DNA of 12,869 nt from an uncultured Bryobacterales bacterium (GCA_937859895.1 CALMAV010000122.1:1-12869); one strand, 5' to 3'; positions 1 to 6,978 are shown, numbered from the stretch's first letter. Notes: a model not told the origin generated them from the sequence alone. Translations and numbers: made by a program.

Positions 1-45
1 GCGTATGATGTAATCTCGATCTACGGGAACGCCCGACCTCAACCC

Positions 46-903
46 ATGATCAAACTCATTGCAGGTTCACTCCTGCTCTCCGCCATTTGCCTGGGAGACT
101 CGGTTTCTTACTCTTCAACTTGCCAGTCACATGGAGTGCCACCGGTTATCGGCAATACGACTTGCTCCAGTACGCCATATGGTCCTTTTGCTGGCAACGC
201 TGCCATTGCTCAGTCGTCGGTGAGCCTTGCCCTCGCTCCAACCCCTGCATACAGCAACATTACTGGCACTTATTCTGCCGGCCTGAATGTTGTCGACGTG
301 AGTCAGTCGGCGATCGCCACCATAGACGGCCAAGACGCGGATAATGATCACATATTCGGGTACACCACGCGAGCGGAGACGAACCTCTCGTACGCCCACA
401 CTTTGACTACGCTTAGTTCTGGTTTCGGCTTCATCCACGTTGTCATTCCGAGCGATACAGGCCTCGCTACCGACGATACTGGGCAAGGCAGCGCCACGAT
501 CAATCTGACTGGCGGGTTGCTTGGCTACCCCTCGCTATCGGCTACCTGCGGGGCGGCGTACGACGCCGGGAACAGCGGTTGCGAACAAAGCGCAGACTAC
601 TTCCGGCACTTCCCTTATAGCCCTTTCCAGCGCGGGCAAAACTTCACCATCAGCGCGAATGCCGTCTCGGAGGCAGCAAGCGATCTTCAGCTGGGGAATG
701 GATATGCTGCCTACGACTTCACCTATCAGTTCCAGGTATTCGGCCCTGATCTCGTGACACCCATCCAGGTAGTGGAAGCTGTACCCGAGCCAAGCAGCCT
801 CGCACTGGCTTTGATCGGCAGTCTTCTCGGCTTTCCACTCTACTTGATGGCGAACCGGAAGAGAGCAGACTCAGTGAAAGATTTTCCACAAGCTTATTTT
901 TAG
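46..903 (+). CDS. PEP-CTERM sorting-domain protein (285 aa)
   Basis: Probable exported protein anchored or sorted by an exosortase. A hydrophobic signal peptide is visible at residues 1-21 (MIKLIAGSLLLSAIC). A PEP-CTERM tail lies at the C-terminus: VPEPSS at 246-251, a hydrophobic segment at about 252-270, and the basic cluster RKR at 271-273. The middle is rich in Ser, Thr, Gly and Asn, with four cysteines (TCQ, TTC, ATC, GCE) that could pair, as in many such proteins; I recognise no enzymatic domain. The tail runs about 12 residues past the basic cluster, longer than usual. The frame is open to the left window edge, but the ATG at 46 begins exactly at the signal peptide, so I take it as the start; no clear ribosome site precedes it. 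PEP-CTERM proteins are known from exopolysaccharide- or biofilm-forming Gram-negatives; no exosortase gene is in the window. Confidence 0.8.
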   Translation: MIKLIAGSLLLSAICLGDSVSYSSTCQSHGVPPVIGNTTCSSTPYGPFAGNAAIAQSSVSLALAPTPAYSNITGTYSAGLNVVDVSQSAIATIDGQDADNDHIFGYTTRAETNLSYAHTLTTLSSGFGFIHVVIPSDTGLATDDTGQGSATINLTGGLLGYPSLSATCGAAYDAGNSGCEQSADYFRHFPYSPFQRGQNFTISANAVSEAASDLQLGNGYAAYDFTYQFQVFGPDLVTPIQVVEAVPEPSSLALALIGSLLGFPLYLMANRKRADSVKDFPQAYF

Positions 904-915
904 CCACATTCATTC

Positions 916-945
916 TTGTAGTTTGCTCAAAGTGCATACTATAAT
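916..945 (+). promoter_or_regulatory. Candidate sigma70 promoter of the first recombinase
   Basis: A perfect -10 hexamer TATAAT (940-945) lies 18 bp downstream of TTGTAG (916-921). Transcription would start near 951-953, at or beside the ATG at 953, which suggests a leaderless mRNA. Seen directly; activity is inferred. Confidence 0.5.
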
Positions 946-952
946 AGCTGTT

Positions 953-1945
953 ATGGAAGCCTCATTAGTCAGCAGCGAGTTGGTTCCGGTTTCACGAGCA
1001 ACAAACGACTTTGGTACGACAATTGCTCAGCTTGCGATGCTGGCTGATAGGATTTTGAAAAACCTGGAGAGCGACAATTCCCGGATCTCCTACAAGAAAA
1101 GCTTTCAGGACTTTATCACTTGGTTCCAGGCTGACCAACCCGACCACGGCTTCAGTAAGGACGCGGTTCAGCGCTGGGTGAATCACCTCCGGTCTCAAGG
1201 GTTGAGTTCTTCCACCGTCAATGTTCGACTGGCTGCTATCCGCAAGCTTGCAGGCGAAGCACTGGACAACGGTTCACTTGCGGGTCCGATTGAGCAGGGT
1301 ATCCGTAAGGTCAAAGGCGCAAAGCAAGCAGGAGTTCGTGCCGGCAACTGGCTAACGCGAGAACAGGCAGAACATCTGATCAACAGCCCCGATACAAACA
1401 AGCTGAAGGGCTTACGTGACCGGGCGATTCTGGCGCTGCTGATCGGCACGGGCTTGCGCCGCAGTGAGGTAGCAGCACTTGAGTTCTCTCACATTCAGCA
1501 GCGAGACGGCCGCTGGGTCATTATTGACCTTCGCGGCAAGGGCGGGCGCCTCCGTTCTGTCCCGATGCCCTCATGGGCTAAGGCTGCTATCGAGGTGTGG
1601 ACTGAGGCTGCCGGCATAACGAGCGGTCGCGTGTTTCGCCCACTGAACAACCGTGGGCAACTCACCAGCGCATTCATGCAGGAAGCGAACATCCGAGACC
1701 TCGTGCATAAGTACGGCACCAAGATCGGGCAGCCAAAGCTTGCTCCGCATGATCTACGGCGGACTTTCGCCAAACTGGGCCGGGCCGGTAACGCCGAGCT
1801 CGAGCAGATCCAGGAATCTCTCGGTCACGCCAGCATCGTTACCACTCAGCGTTACCTTGGAACACGGCAGAACTTCCACGACGCGCCGTGCGATCGCTTA
1901 GGTTTGCGCCTGAGCGCTCCAGGCACGGCCTATTCGCTATCTTAA
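953..1945 (+). CDS. Tyrosine recombinase, XerC/XerD-like (330 aa)
   Basis: Site-specific DNA recombinase of the phage-integrase family, which cuts and rejoins DNA through a covalent 3'-phosphotyrosine. Residues about 30-105 form the SAM-like core-binding domain (SYKKSFQDFITWF onward) and about 125-310 the catalytic domain. The catalytic set is complete: Arg169 in TGLRRSE, a Lys in RGKGG, His266 and Arg269 in HDLRR, His292 in LGHAS, and Tyr301 in QRYLG. There is no extended arm-binding domain, so it resembles XerC/D or integron-type enzymes more than tRNA-targeting phage integrases. The frame also allows a TTG at 923, but that lies inside the predicted promoter; ATG 953 is preferred and would be leaderless. 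Its stop codon shares the bases TTAA with that of the convergent PEP-CTERM gene. Its substrate is unknown; it could be host, a separate element, or the far end of the main element. Confidence 0.9.
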   Translation: MEASLVSSELVPVSRATNDFGTTIAQLAMLADRILKNLESDNSRISYKKSFQDFITWFQADQPDHGFSKDAVQRWVNHLRSQGLSSSTVNVRLAAIRKLAGEALDNGSLAGPIEQGIRKVKGAKQAGVRAGNWLTREQAEHLINSPDTNKLKGLRDRAILALLIGTGLRRSEVAALEFSHIQQRDGRWVIIDLRGKGGRLRSVPMPSWAKAAIEVWTEAAGITSGRVFRPLNNRGQLTSAFMQEANIRDLVHKYGTKIGQPKLAPHDLRRTFAKLGRAGNAELEQIQESLGHASIVTTQRYLGTRQNFHDAPCDRLGLRLSAPGTAYSLS

Positions 1946-2469
1946 CCGCCCTTACTTGCTCTTGTCTGGCGAAGTCGCCGAAGGGAAAACAAGACCAGCC
2001 CTACCCCGAGCAATTCATAGCTCGACGGCTCCGGCACTGGCTCAGCATACGAAATTGTCAACGTTCCGCCTTGTATTCCGGCGTAGGTTCCCAGCTGCTG
2101 CAGCGACACCCCAGCGAAGTCCTCGAAATAGGAATAGTCGTTAGGAGGGTCGAGTTGTACGGAAGGAAAGATCGCCGAAAATACAGTGGGCTGATCGTAC
2201 CCCCCCAACTGCTCTAAAGCCACAGTGCATCCGAGACCATTTCCTGCGTCGCAATAGGCCAATTGAGCGCCGAACGTGGGGAAAAAGTACTCGGCAGGCG
2301 GCAAAAAGCCATTGTCGCTTACAATCTCGTAGGACTCGGGTGGATAGACGTGATCTGGCGTGTTGAGGCCTGGGCTGCTGTACGTGTAATAGACCGGTTG
2401 GGCGGCCGCAAATCCGCCGAAGAGTAACGCAAGAACCATGAACCGTTGCACGAAGGAAGCATACAGCAT
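1942..2469 (-). CDS. PEP-CTERM sorting-domain protein (175 aa)
   Basis: Small exported protein. The N-terminus has a short basic stretch and a hydrophobic core (residues about 10-20) ending in FAAAQP, a good signal-peptidase I site. The C-terminus carries the PEP-CTERM tail: VPEPSS at 145-150, a short hydrophobic segment at 151-163, and Arg-rich residues from 164. The body is rich in Tyr, Pro and Gly, with two cysteines (YCDAGNGLGC); no catalytic domain is recognised. A second ATG at 2439 would give a 165-residue protein starting right at the hydrophobic core and cannot be excluded. The gene converges on the recombinase, and their stop codons overlap at TTAA (1942-1945). The start codon lies against the first copy of the TGTCACGC repeats, which cover its promoter region and may control it. 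Confidence 0.75.
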   Translation of the reverse strand: MLYASFVQRFMVLALLFGGFAAAQPVYYTYSSPGLNTPDHVYPPESYEIVSDNGFLPPAEYFFPTFGAQLAYCDAGNGLGCTVALEQLGGYDQPTVFSAIFPSVQLDPPNDYSYFEDFAGVSLQQLGTYAGIQGGTLTISYAEPVPEPSSYELLGVGLVLFSLRRLRQTRASKGG

Positions 2470-2558
2470 GTCACGCCTATTTGCCTGTCACGCCTTCCGA
2501 AACACCCGGACGCCACTCTGACCGTGACAGGGCGTCACGGCGGCAACTTGTCACGCCC
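2469..2558. repeat. TGTCACGC repeat cluster with a 19-bp palindrome
   Basis: TGTCACGCCT occurs at 2469-2478 and 2486-2495 (17 bp apart), TGTCACGCCC at 2549-2558, and a variant CGTCACGG at 2533-2540. The variant is half of a perfect inverted repeat, CCGTGAC-AGGGC-GTCACGG (2522-2540). The cluster fills most of the gene-free 147 bp between the YfbU-family gene and the second PEP-CTERM gene. It could be an operator array, recombinase arm sites, or a small origin; the sequence does not decide. Confidence 0.6.
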
Positions 2559-2616
2559 ATGTGATTTTCTGGAAAACTGAAGCGAGCGAAAGGCAGAATG
2601 CCCCCCGCCGAGATTT

Positions 2617-3204
2617 TCAGTTGACCGCGGAAGAAGCCGCTAAAGGTACATCAGTGTCATCAGCACGAAGAACACGCACGATTTGATCTGCCGTCAGATT
2701 GTCCGTTCCGAGTCTTGGCTGGTGCTTCTCAAAGATGGGCAGCATTGCTTGATATTTGCCGACCATTCTCAAGTGAGAGTTGAGGTCACGCCCTTCAAAT
2801 TCTGGGAAGGTATCTTTGAATTCTTTTACCCAGAACCTAGCAGCACTCAGATACTCTCCCTCATTGTTACCGTCAAAACCAATAAAGCGGAGGTCGTTAG
2901 TTTTCAGTCCTACTTGCTTTGCAACCAGGGATCGGTCACGAGGAGTGAGATTCGCATACGAGCTCTCAAGAGTGCGCCACATCAGCAGAATCTTCTCGAC
3001 CTCATGGGCTATATTGGCATCGATTTCATCCGATTCAAAAATTCCCGGATACTTAATCGGCAGAGCCCACGTGTTGCCGGAGTCAATAGCAGATCTTACA
3101 ACTTTCGGGTCGATGCTGTTCTCAATTTTTAGGTGCTCATGAATGTCACAGAGCATGAGCAGGATTAGTTTCTCCACACCTGTCAATTTCGGTTCGTTGG
3201 GCAT
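2617..3204 (-). CDS. YfbU-family protein (195 aa)
   Basis: Cytoplasmic protein of the YfbU family (Pfam YfbU), named from an E. coli protein of about 164 residues whose biochemical role is not established. The match is strongest in the C-terminal half: FIGFDGNNEGEYLSAARFWV (residues 107-126) against the family pattern FLGFDxxxExxYLxxxRF, then KYQAMLPIF (150-158) and LTADQIVRVL (170-179). The N-terminal LTGVEKLILLMLCDIHEHL (8-26) matches the opening helix 'AERLIL'. A short Ala/Ser-rich tail (182-195) is extra. A plausible promoter lies 22 bp upstream. It sits at the end of the leftward module beyond the candidate origin, the position where mobile islands often carry cargo. YfbU homologues elsewhere occur on chromosomes and on mobile DNA, so a defence or toxin role here is speculation. 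Confidence 0.8.
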   Translation of the reverse strand: MPNEPKLTGVEKLILLMLCDIHEHLKIENSIDPKVVRSAIDSGNTWALPIKYPGIFESDEIDANIAHEVEKILLMWRTLESSYANLTPRDRSLVAKQVGLKTNDLRFIGFDGNNEGEYLSAARFWVKEFKDTFPEFEGRDLNSHLRMVGKYQAMLPIFEKHQPRLGTDNLTADQIVRVLRADDTDVPLAASSAVN

Positions 3205-3225
3205 GATCTTCTCTTGGTCCCCCCA

Positions 3226-3254
3226 ATCGTACTCTCTGGCGAGCGGTCAAGCAA
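3226..3254 (-). promoter_or_regulatory. Candidate promoter of the YfbU-family gene
   Basis: On the minus strand TTGCTT (3254-3249) and TACGAT (3231-3226) are 17 bp apart. Transcription would start near 3219, about 15 nt before the ATG at 3204. A 14-bp palindrome ATGGCA-TT-TGCCAT lies further upstream at 3301-3314 and could be an operator. A promoter of its own suggests this gene is expressed separately from the replication operon. Confidence 0.4.
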
Positions 3255-3379
3255 ACGGTTAGCCATGAGGTTGACCGGATGGCAGAACCATGACACAGCG
3301 ATGGCATTTGCCATTCGGCTGGTCTATTGTCCAACGCTTGCTGACATCTGCGGGCATTTGTAGGCATTCTTGAGATACA

Positions 3380-3766
3380 TCACGCACACTTCAACTGCTC
3401 CTCTCGCAAAGCCTGAGCTCGACGTATCCACAAGGTCATCGGCTCGCTCTTGGGCCGTCTTGGACACCTGCGGACTTTGTACTCGGGAGTAACGTTCGCT
3501 AAGTCTAGGTGCACGACCGGGTACTCGTCAAGGTTCACACCCTTGAGTGCCGCCCGCAATTCTGGGCTGTCCAAGTCTGCCCAGACTCCGATGTGCAGCT
3601 GTTCTGTATTGAAAAGAAGTCGGCATCCGGTGAGGTTAAGAAGCTGTGTAGGGCTTAAGACTGAATCGTCTGGCACTAAATCAAAGGGCAGTACTTCTTC
3701 ACCGCGGCTGACTTTTGTACCCAGTGTACCCAGTGTTCCGGGTATTTCTCTATATTTACCGCCCAC
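3380..3766 (-). CDS. Hypothetical protein beside the origin (128 aa)
   Basis: I do not recognise this family. The protein is soluble with no signal peptide or membrane segment. The core (residues about 25-100) mixes acidic and hydrophobic residues (GVWADLDSPELRAALKGV, YPVVHLDLANV), suggesting an alpha/beta fold; the C-terminal 30 residues are basic (RRCPRRPKSEP, IRRAQALREEQ) and could bind nucleic acid. I chose the GTG at 3766 because AGGGGA lies 11-12 nt upstream. With that start, residues 10-17 (GTLGTLGT) are encoded by two tandem copies of the origin decamer. Its upstream region is the iteron cluster, so a role tied to the origin (initiator accessory, copy control) is possible but not shown. 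A later GTG at residue 31 is an alternative start lacking a ribosome site. Confidence 0.6.
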   Translation of the reverse strand: MGGKYREIPGTLGTLGTKVSRGEEVLPFDLVPDDSVLSPTQLLNLTGCRLLFNTEQLHIGVWADLDSPELRAALKGVNLDEYPVVHLDLANVTPEYKVRRCPRRPKSEPMTLWIRRAQALREEQLKCA

Positions 3767-3995
3767 GTGATGTGTCTTCCCCTATCAAGAATCTAAATAT
3801 ATTTTCAACTAATACTAAGAACACTGGGTACATACTAGAAAACAAAGCACTTAAGCTCGGTACAAACTGGGTACAAGAACTGGGTACAGACTGGGTACAT
3901 CTCAGAATGGCTATGGAATGTGGGCAATTAGACAAGTTCGGGCTGTTTTTCGGCGGTAAAAGACTGGGTACAGCCCAGAAGACAAACTGGGTACA
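3716..3995. repeat. Iteron cluster ACTGGGTACA x8, candidate replication origin
   Basis: Eight exact copies of the decamer ACTGGGTACA. Two lie tandem on the minus strand (3725-3716 and 3734-3725, sharing one base). Six are on the plus strand, starting at 3823, 3866, 3879, 3890, 3963 and 3986. Partial copies are seen at 3856-3864 (CTCGGTACA) and 3735-3743. The copy at 3963 is also part of a small hairpin, CTGGG-TACAG-CCCAG (3964-3978). The oppositely oriented groups flank an AT-rich stretch. The cluster lies directly downstream of the primase-helicase gene, as in SaPI-type islands whose origin is 3' of the replication gene. The repeats are seen directly; origin function is inferred. Confidence 0.75.
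3785..3822. other. AT-rich stretch, candidate DNA-unwinding element
   Basis: About 38 bp of almost pure A/T with short T and A runs (AATCTAAATATATTTTCAAC) lie between the minus-strand and plus-strand iteron groups. This is far more AT-rich than any neighbouring gene. Such stretches are where iteron-type origins melt. It could equally hold the promoter of the 128-residue gene: TTAGTA and TAGATT are 17 bp apart on the minus strand. Confidence 0.45.
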
Positions 3996-4028
3996 GTTCA
4001 AGGATCGAGATAGATGTAAGACGATGGC

Positions 4029-6221
4029 TCATCGAGGCCTGTACCTTGGCTCAAACATTCGTTTTCCATCGACATTGGGCTCAAGCTCATGTTTATACCG
4101 CTCCCACTTGGCTGCAGTCAGAATTCGGGAAATCCGAATCTTGTCCGAATGAGACCATTGATCGTGAGGTTTGTTGAGGCAACTCTGTAAAATCTCAGTT
4201 GTTTTAACTGAGTTCCTGCCCTCGATCCAGGGCTTAATTAGTTCACCCCACGGATCTCCCTCATAGCGGTCCGCCTGAGCTTCTTCAGCTTGCTCGTGCT
4301 GCTCATCTGTATCAAGCCACCATGTTTCGCCGGCATGATACCGGCTTATCGCTTCTGCCCAGAGTTGATCACGATCAAGAGCCAGTTGCTCGTGATTTAT
4401 TGTGTGGCAACGAATGGGCCAGAACCGACGAGCACCTGTCTCATCCTTTAGGTAAGTGTCGTGATTAACGGTTCCCACGAAAACACAAGACCTTGGAGCC
4501 GAGATAGTACGCTTCCCATAAGGAGGCCGGAAACGATCAATCTTTCGTGACACAAACGCTTTGATACGGCCTGTCTCAACTTTGTTCATGGAGTCAAGTT
4601 CTCCAAGCTCAACTACCCAGACCCCAGCAACTTGCAAAGCTGCGTCCTTGCTGCCAAGGTCACTAATGTCGTCGGTGAAGAAACGAGTACCGAACAGACT
4701 CTCGATAGCCGTTGACTTCCGAATACCTTGCGCTCCTTCCAGAATCAAAACGCAGTCCGCCTTGACGCCTGGTTGATATGCCCGAGCTATGGCAGAGAGA
4801 CAGAACTTGCTTGCAACCGCTCTGCAAAATATGGAATCTTCTGCACCTAAGTAGAACTGCAACCAATAATTAAGTCTTTCTACGCCGTCCCACGTGAGCG
4901 CATCAAGATACTCTCGAAGGGGATGCCGAGCCTGCTTTCTAGCGACAGTCTCAACAGCCTGCCCGACGATTTCAAGTCCTAGAAGAATGCCTTGGTGTTG
5001 TAACCAGTCTGTCAACAAACGGTCGTCTTGTGCTCCCCATTCCATTACTCCATCTAGTGCTTTCCAGGGCAAGGGGCTGATCGAAACAACGTTGAATGAG
5101 AACTCATCGTATGCCAAGACTCCAGCCCATTCGGGAGCGAAAGTCAGGGCAGTGATGGCGTTTGCTAGGCAAGCCTTGGGAAAGCCCTTCTTGTCTGTAA
5201 TCAGTCGCGCTCTCCAGTCGCGATCTCCTTCTGGTTGAGCAGTTGTTCTACCTGCGTGTACTTCTGTATTGCGCTCGTACAAAGACGACGGGGGCGTTTC
5301 GCGAAAAACGTCTTCCAACGGCTCAGGCGCCAGCGCGGTTGCACCACGAGTTACTGAGTATTGATTACGTTGCTGGCCCCATGGCTGACGTGCCGGCATC
5401 TCAAAAGTTTTTTTCACCGAAGCGAGACATTCATGCTCGGTGTAGGGCTCGACTTGCCCCTTGCTGTTCGTATCAGGACAGCGCGAGCGATAAGCCAACG
5501 CAAAGGATTTGGTCTCGGACTCGCTATACCCGTTGTCCCGCAGCTGTTGTGCAAGGCAGAAGCCGCTATTGTTCCGACCACCGTTACGGCTGATTTCGGC
5601 CAAAGCTTTCTGAATCAGCAACTCCGGATCTAAGCGCCCGAGACTATGGTTTCGATTACTACTGATGGGAATCGGGTCGGGTTGCGACTTCTGCTTCGGA
5701 GGGTGCAGCAATCCAAGGAAAGCCCGCAGTGGCTCCGGCAAGATTGACAACGGTTCCGGATCAGGATCTCTCAACCATTGATACTGGCCTTTGTCTGTCT
5801 TACCGAAACAAATCGCATAGCCGCCATCGCCCCGAATATCGAGACTAGGCCACTGTTTCCCCAGTTCCTGTTTACTTTTCCCGTTAAGCGTCGGCACCTT
5901 CCAGCCCGGGTGTTCAAAATCGACATGACGGCCGTTGGACGGTGTTATCCGGTGAGCTCTCAAGCCAAGACGTTCCATCGACTTTACGCCTGGCTCACCA
6001 TCAAAGTCGAGGGTAATAATGCCTGAGACGCTACCTGTAACAACCGCCCAGCCGGAAGGATTATGCTCTTTTTGCCATGTGACCAGCTGCGCTCTACTTG
6101 GCTTCGTTGTTTGATATGGCTCCCATTTAAAGAACGGCTTCTTATTCGGCTGAGTCGGGATCAACGAGTAGTCCCTGCTAATAAGCTGATCAAGCGTTAT
6201 GTGGATTGGCGTCGGCGTCAC
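4029..6221 (-). CDS. Primase-polymerase / VapE-type helicase fusion (730 aa)
   Basis: Predicted replication protein that primes and unwinds the element's own DNA. Residues about 5-165 form a bifunctional primase/polymerase (Prim-Pol) domain, with metal-binding Asp72 and Asp74 in LDFDG, His99 in SNGRH, and LDIRGDGGY at 127-135. Residues about 430-640 form the virulence-associated-E (VapE) P-loop ATPase domain related to superfamily 3 helicases: Walker A GAQGIRKST at 496-504, Walker B WVVELGELD at 535-543, then RPPYGKRT and a sensor-like CVFVGTVNHD, followed by GARRFWPIR. In Walker A the residue before the Lys is Arg, not Gly. The start is GTG in a GTGA overlap with the stop of the upstream gene, implying translational coupling. 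It is the last gene of the leftward operon and is followed immediately by the iteron cluster, which is its likely binding target. Length is normal for this fusion. Confidence 0.93.
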   Translation of the reverse strand: MTPTPIHITLDQLISRDYSLIPTQPNKKPFFKWEPYQTTKPSRAQLVTWQKEHNPSGWAVVTGSVSGIITLDFDGEPGVKSMERLGLRAHRITPSNGRHVDFEHPGWKVPTLNGKSKQELGKQWPSLDIRGDGGYAICFGKTDKGQYQWLRDPDPEPLSILPEPLRAFLGLLHPPKQKSQPDPIPISSNRNHSLGRLDPELLIQKALAEISRNGGRNNSGFCLAQQLRDNGYSESETKSFALAYRSRCPDTNSKGQVEPYTEHECLASVKKTFEMPARQPWGQQRNQYSVTRGATALAPEPLEDVFRETPPSSLYERNTEVHAGRTTAQPEGDRDWRARLITDKKGFPKACLANAITALTFAPEWAGVLAYDEFSFNVVSISPLPWKALDGVMEWGAQDDRLLTDWLQHQGILLGLEIVGQAVETVARKQARHPLREYLDALTWDGVERLNYWLQFYLGAEDSIFCRAVASKFCLSAIARAYQPGVKADCVLILEGAQGIRKSTAIESLFGTRFFTDDISDLGSKDAALQVAGVWVVELGELDSMNKVETGRIKAFVSRKIDRFRPPYGKRTISAPRSCVFVGTVNHDTYLKDETGARRFWPIRCHTINHEQLALDRDQLWAEAISRYHAGETWWLDTDEQHEQAEEAQADRYEGDPWGELIKPWIEGRNSVKTTEILQSCLNKPHDQWSHSDKIRISRILTAAKWERYKHELEPNVDGKRMFEPRYRPR

Positions 6222-6595
6222 TGTGCACCGCCTTGCCGCTGTCCCTTCAGTTGGGCTACGAAAAGATCACGGAGTGCATTTAGTTGTTGTGCTTTTACGA
6301 CGCAACCGCCACTGTCTGGGTGCTCCCTTTTCATGAGGGTGCGAAAGCCTACCTCAAAGACTTCCGCTACCACTCGGGTCTCGCGGAATGGCAACCGAAC
6401 GATGGTATCTTCCGGGGGAGCTTGCGGAGTGAGCCCACGACTCTCATACTCCTCATGAATAGCGGTCGCTAGCCACTCGCGAAGTTGAAATGGCGGGGTG
6501 TCGTGCAACCATGACAAGTAACCATCTGCTAGGTCAGTGATCAGAAGATCGCGGAATTTGCCGAAAGGCATTCGGACTTGGGGGCGCTCGCTCAT
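6218..6595 (-). CDS. DUF3820-like protein with J-domain-like HPD tail (125 aa)
   Basis: Two recognisable parts. Residues 8-52 match the DUF3820 pattern (MPFGKF, then L-x-D-L, then GYLSWL and a helix ending in EEYESRG), a small domain often found in mobile elements near replication or recombination genes. Residues 76-115 resemble helices II and III of a DnaJ J-domain, with the hallmark HPD at 92-94 in KREHPDSGG followed by QQLNALRDL. The first J helix is short or absent. If real, the tail could recruit host DnaK, as lambda P/DnaJ systems do to remodel origin complexes; that is inference. Start ATG overlaps the previous stop as ATGA, and its own stop overlaps the GTG of the primase-helicase, so the three genes are translationally coupled. 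The match to both families is by eye. Confidence 0.7.
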   Translation of the reverse strand: MSERPQVRMPFGKFRDLLITDLADGYLSWLHDTPPFQLREWLATAIHEEYESRGLTPQAPPEDTIVRLPFRETRVVAEVFEVGFRTLMKREHPDSGGCVVKAQQLNALRDLFVAQLKGQRQGGAQ

Positions 6596-6978
6596 CGCGC
6601 GCCCCCAATCTGCCTCAGCTGGGTCGCAAGACAGTGGCGCAACTCATTGAGCTTCCCACTCTCAGATGGGCTGGTGCGTCGCTCCAAAGAACCGAAGCCT
6701 GCTTCGATGAGTTGCAGCATCAGCGCGGCATAGCGAAGGTCAATTTCGATAGAAACCTTGCGTTCAAGGACACCTGGCCGCATTAGCTGCCGTAACCCTA
6801 GCTCCGCGCGTACTTGGTTCGCAAAAGAGCTCTCCAGATGTTGCTGAAGGAGCCAGCCCAGATACCCGCTATCCGCCTCGCAGATCTCCTCGGTGGTGAG
6901 GTTATGTTTGGATACAGCCCGATCGCTCTGTTGCGACTTGTACCCATGGTGCTTCGCTGCTAAAGTAGTAGGTGACAT
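6592..6978 (-). CDS. Degenerate paralogue of the downstream DUF3820/HPD protein (128 aa)
   Basis: Aligns along most of its length with the next gene. GYLGWLLQQHLESSFANQVRAEL (38-60) matches GYLSWLHDTPPFQLREWLATA; LIEAGFGSLERR (90-101) matches VFEVGFRTLMKR; and LNELRHCLATQLRQIGGAR matches LNALRDLFVAQLKGQRQGGAQ at the C-terminus. The two diagnostic motifs are gone: MPFGKF has become AVSKHN, and HPDSGG is replaced by TSPSESG. This looks like an old tandem duplication in which one copy lost or changed its function. The ATG at 6978 is the only usable start in frame, with no convincing ribosome site, so it may rely on coupling with an upstream small gene. Its stop overlaps the next ATG as ATGA. The function is unknown. 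Confidence 0.65.
   Translation of the reverse strand: MSPTTLAAKHHGYKSQQSDRAVSKHNLTTEEICEADSGYLGWLLQQHLESSFANQVRAELGLRQLMRPGVLERKVSIEIDLRYAALMLQLIEAGFGSLERRTSPSESGKLNELRHCLATQLRQIGGAR

Noticed and set aside
46..120. Lipoprotein signal on the first PEP-CTERM protein
   Set aside because: A cysteine follows the hydrophobic stretch (SAIC), but Ile precedes it where a small residue is needed, so a lipobox is not supported.
2572..2622. Rho-independent terminator after the YfbU-family gene
   Set aside because: AACTGAA and TTCAGTT can pair, but the loop is over 30 nt and there is no following T tract on the transcribed strand.
3146..3367. Open frame of 73 codons upstream of the YfbU-family gene
   Set aside because: Overlaps the YfbU start, runs through its predicted promoter and has random-looking composition.
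3716..3995. CRISPR array
   Set aside because: The repeat is only 10 bp, spacing is irregular, orientation is mixed and no cas gene is near.
3756..4001. Minus-strand open frame of 81 codons (CTQFVPS-type repeats) over the same region
   Set aside because: Also a by-product of the decamers; no ribosome site and it overlaps the start of the 128-residue gene.
3715..4152. Plus-strand open frame of 145 codons across the iterons, with recurring LGTxWVQ-like peptides
   Set aside because: The repeated peptides come from the decamer repeats, the frame runs antisense into the primase-helicase gene, and there is no recognisable domain or good start.
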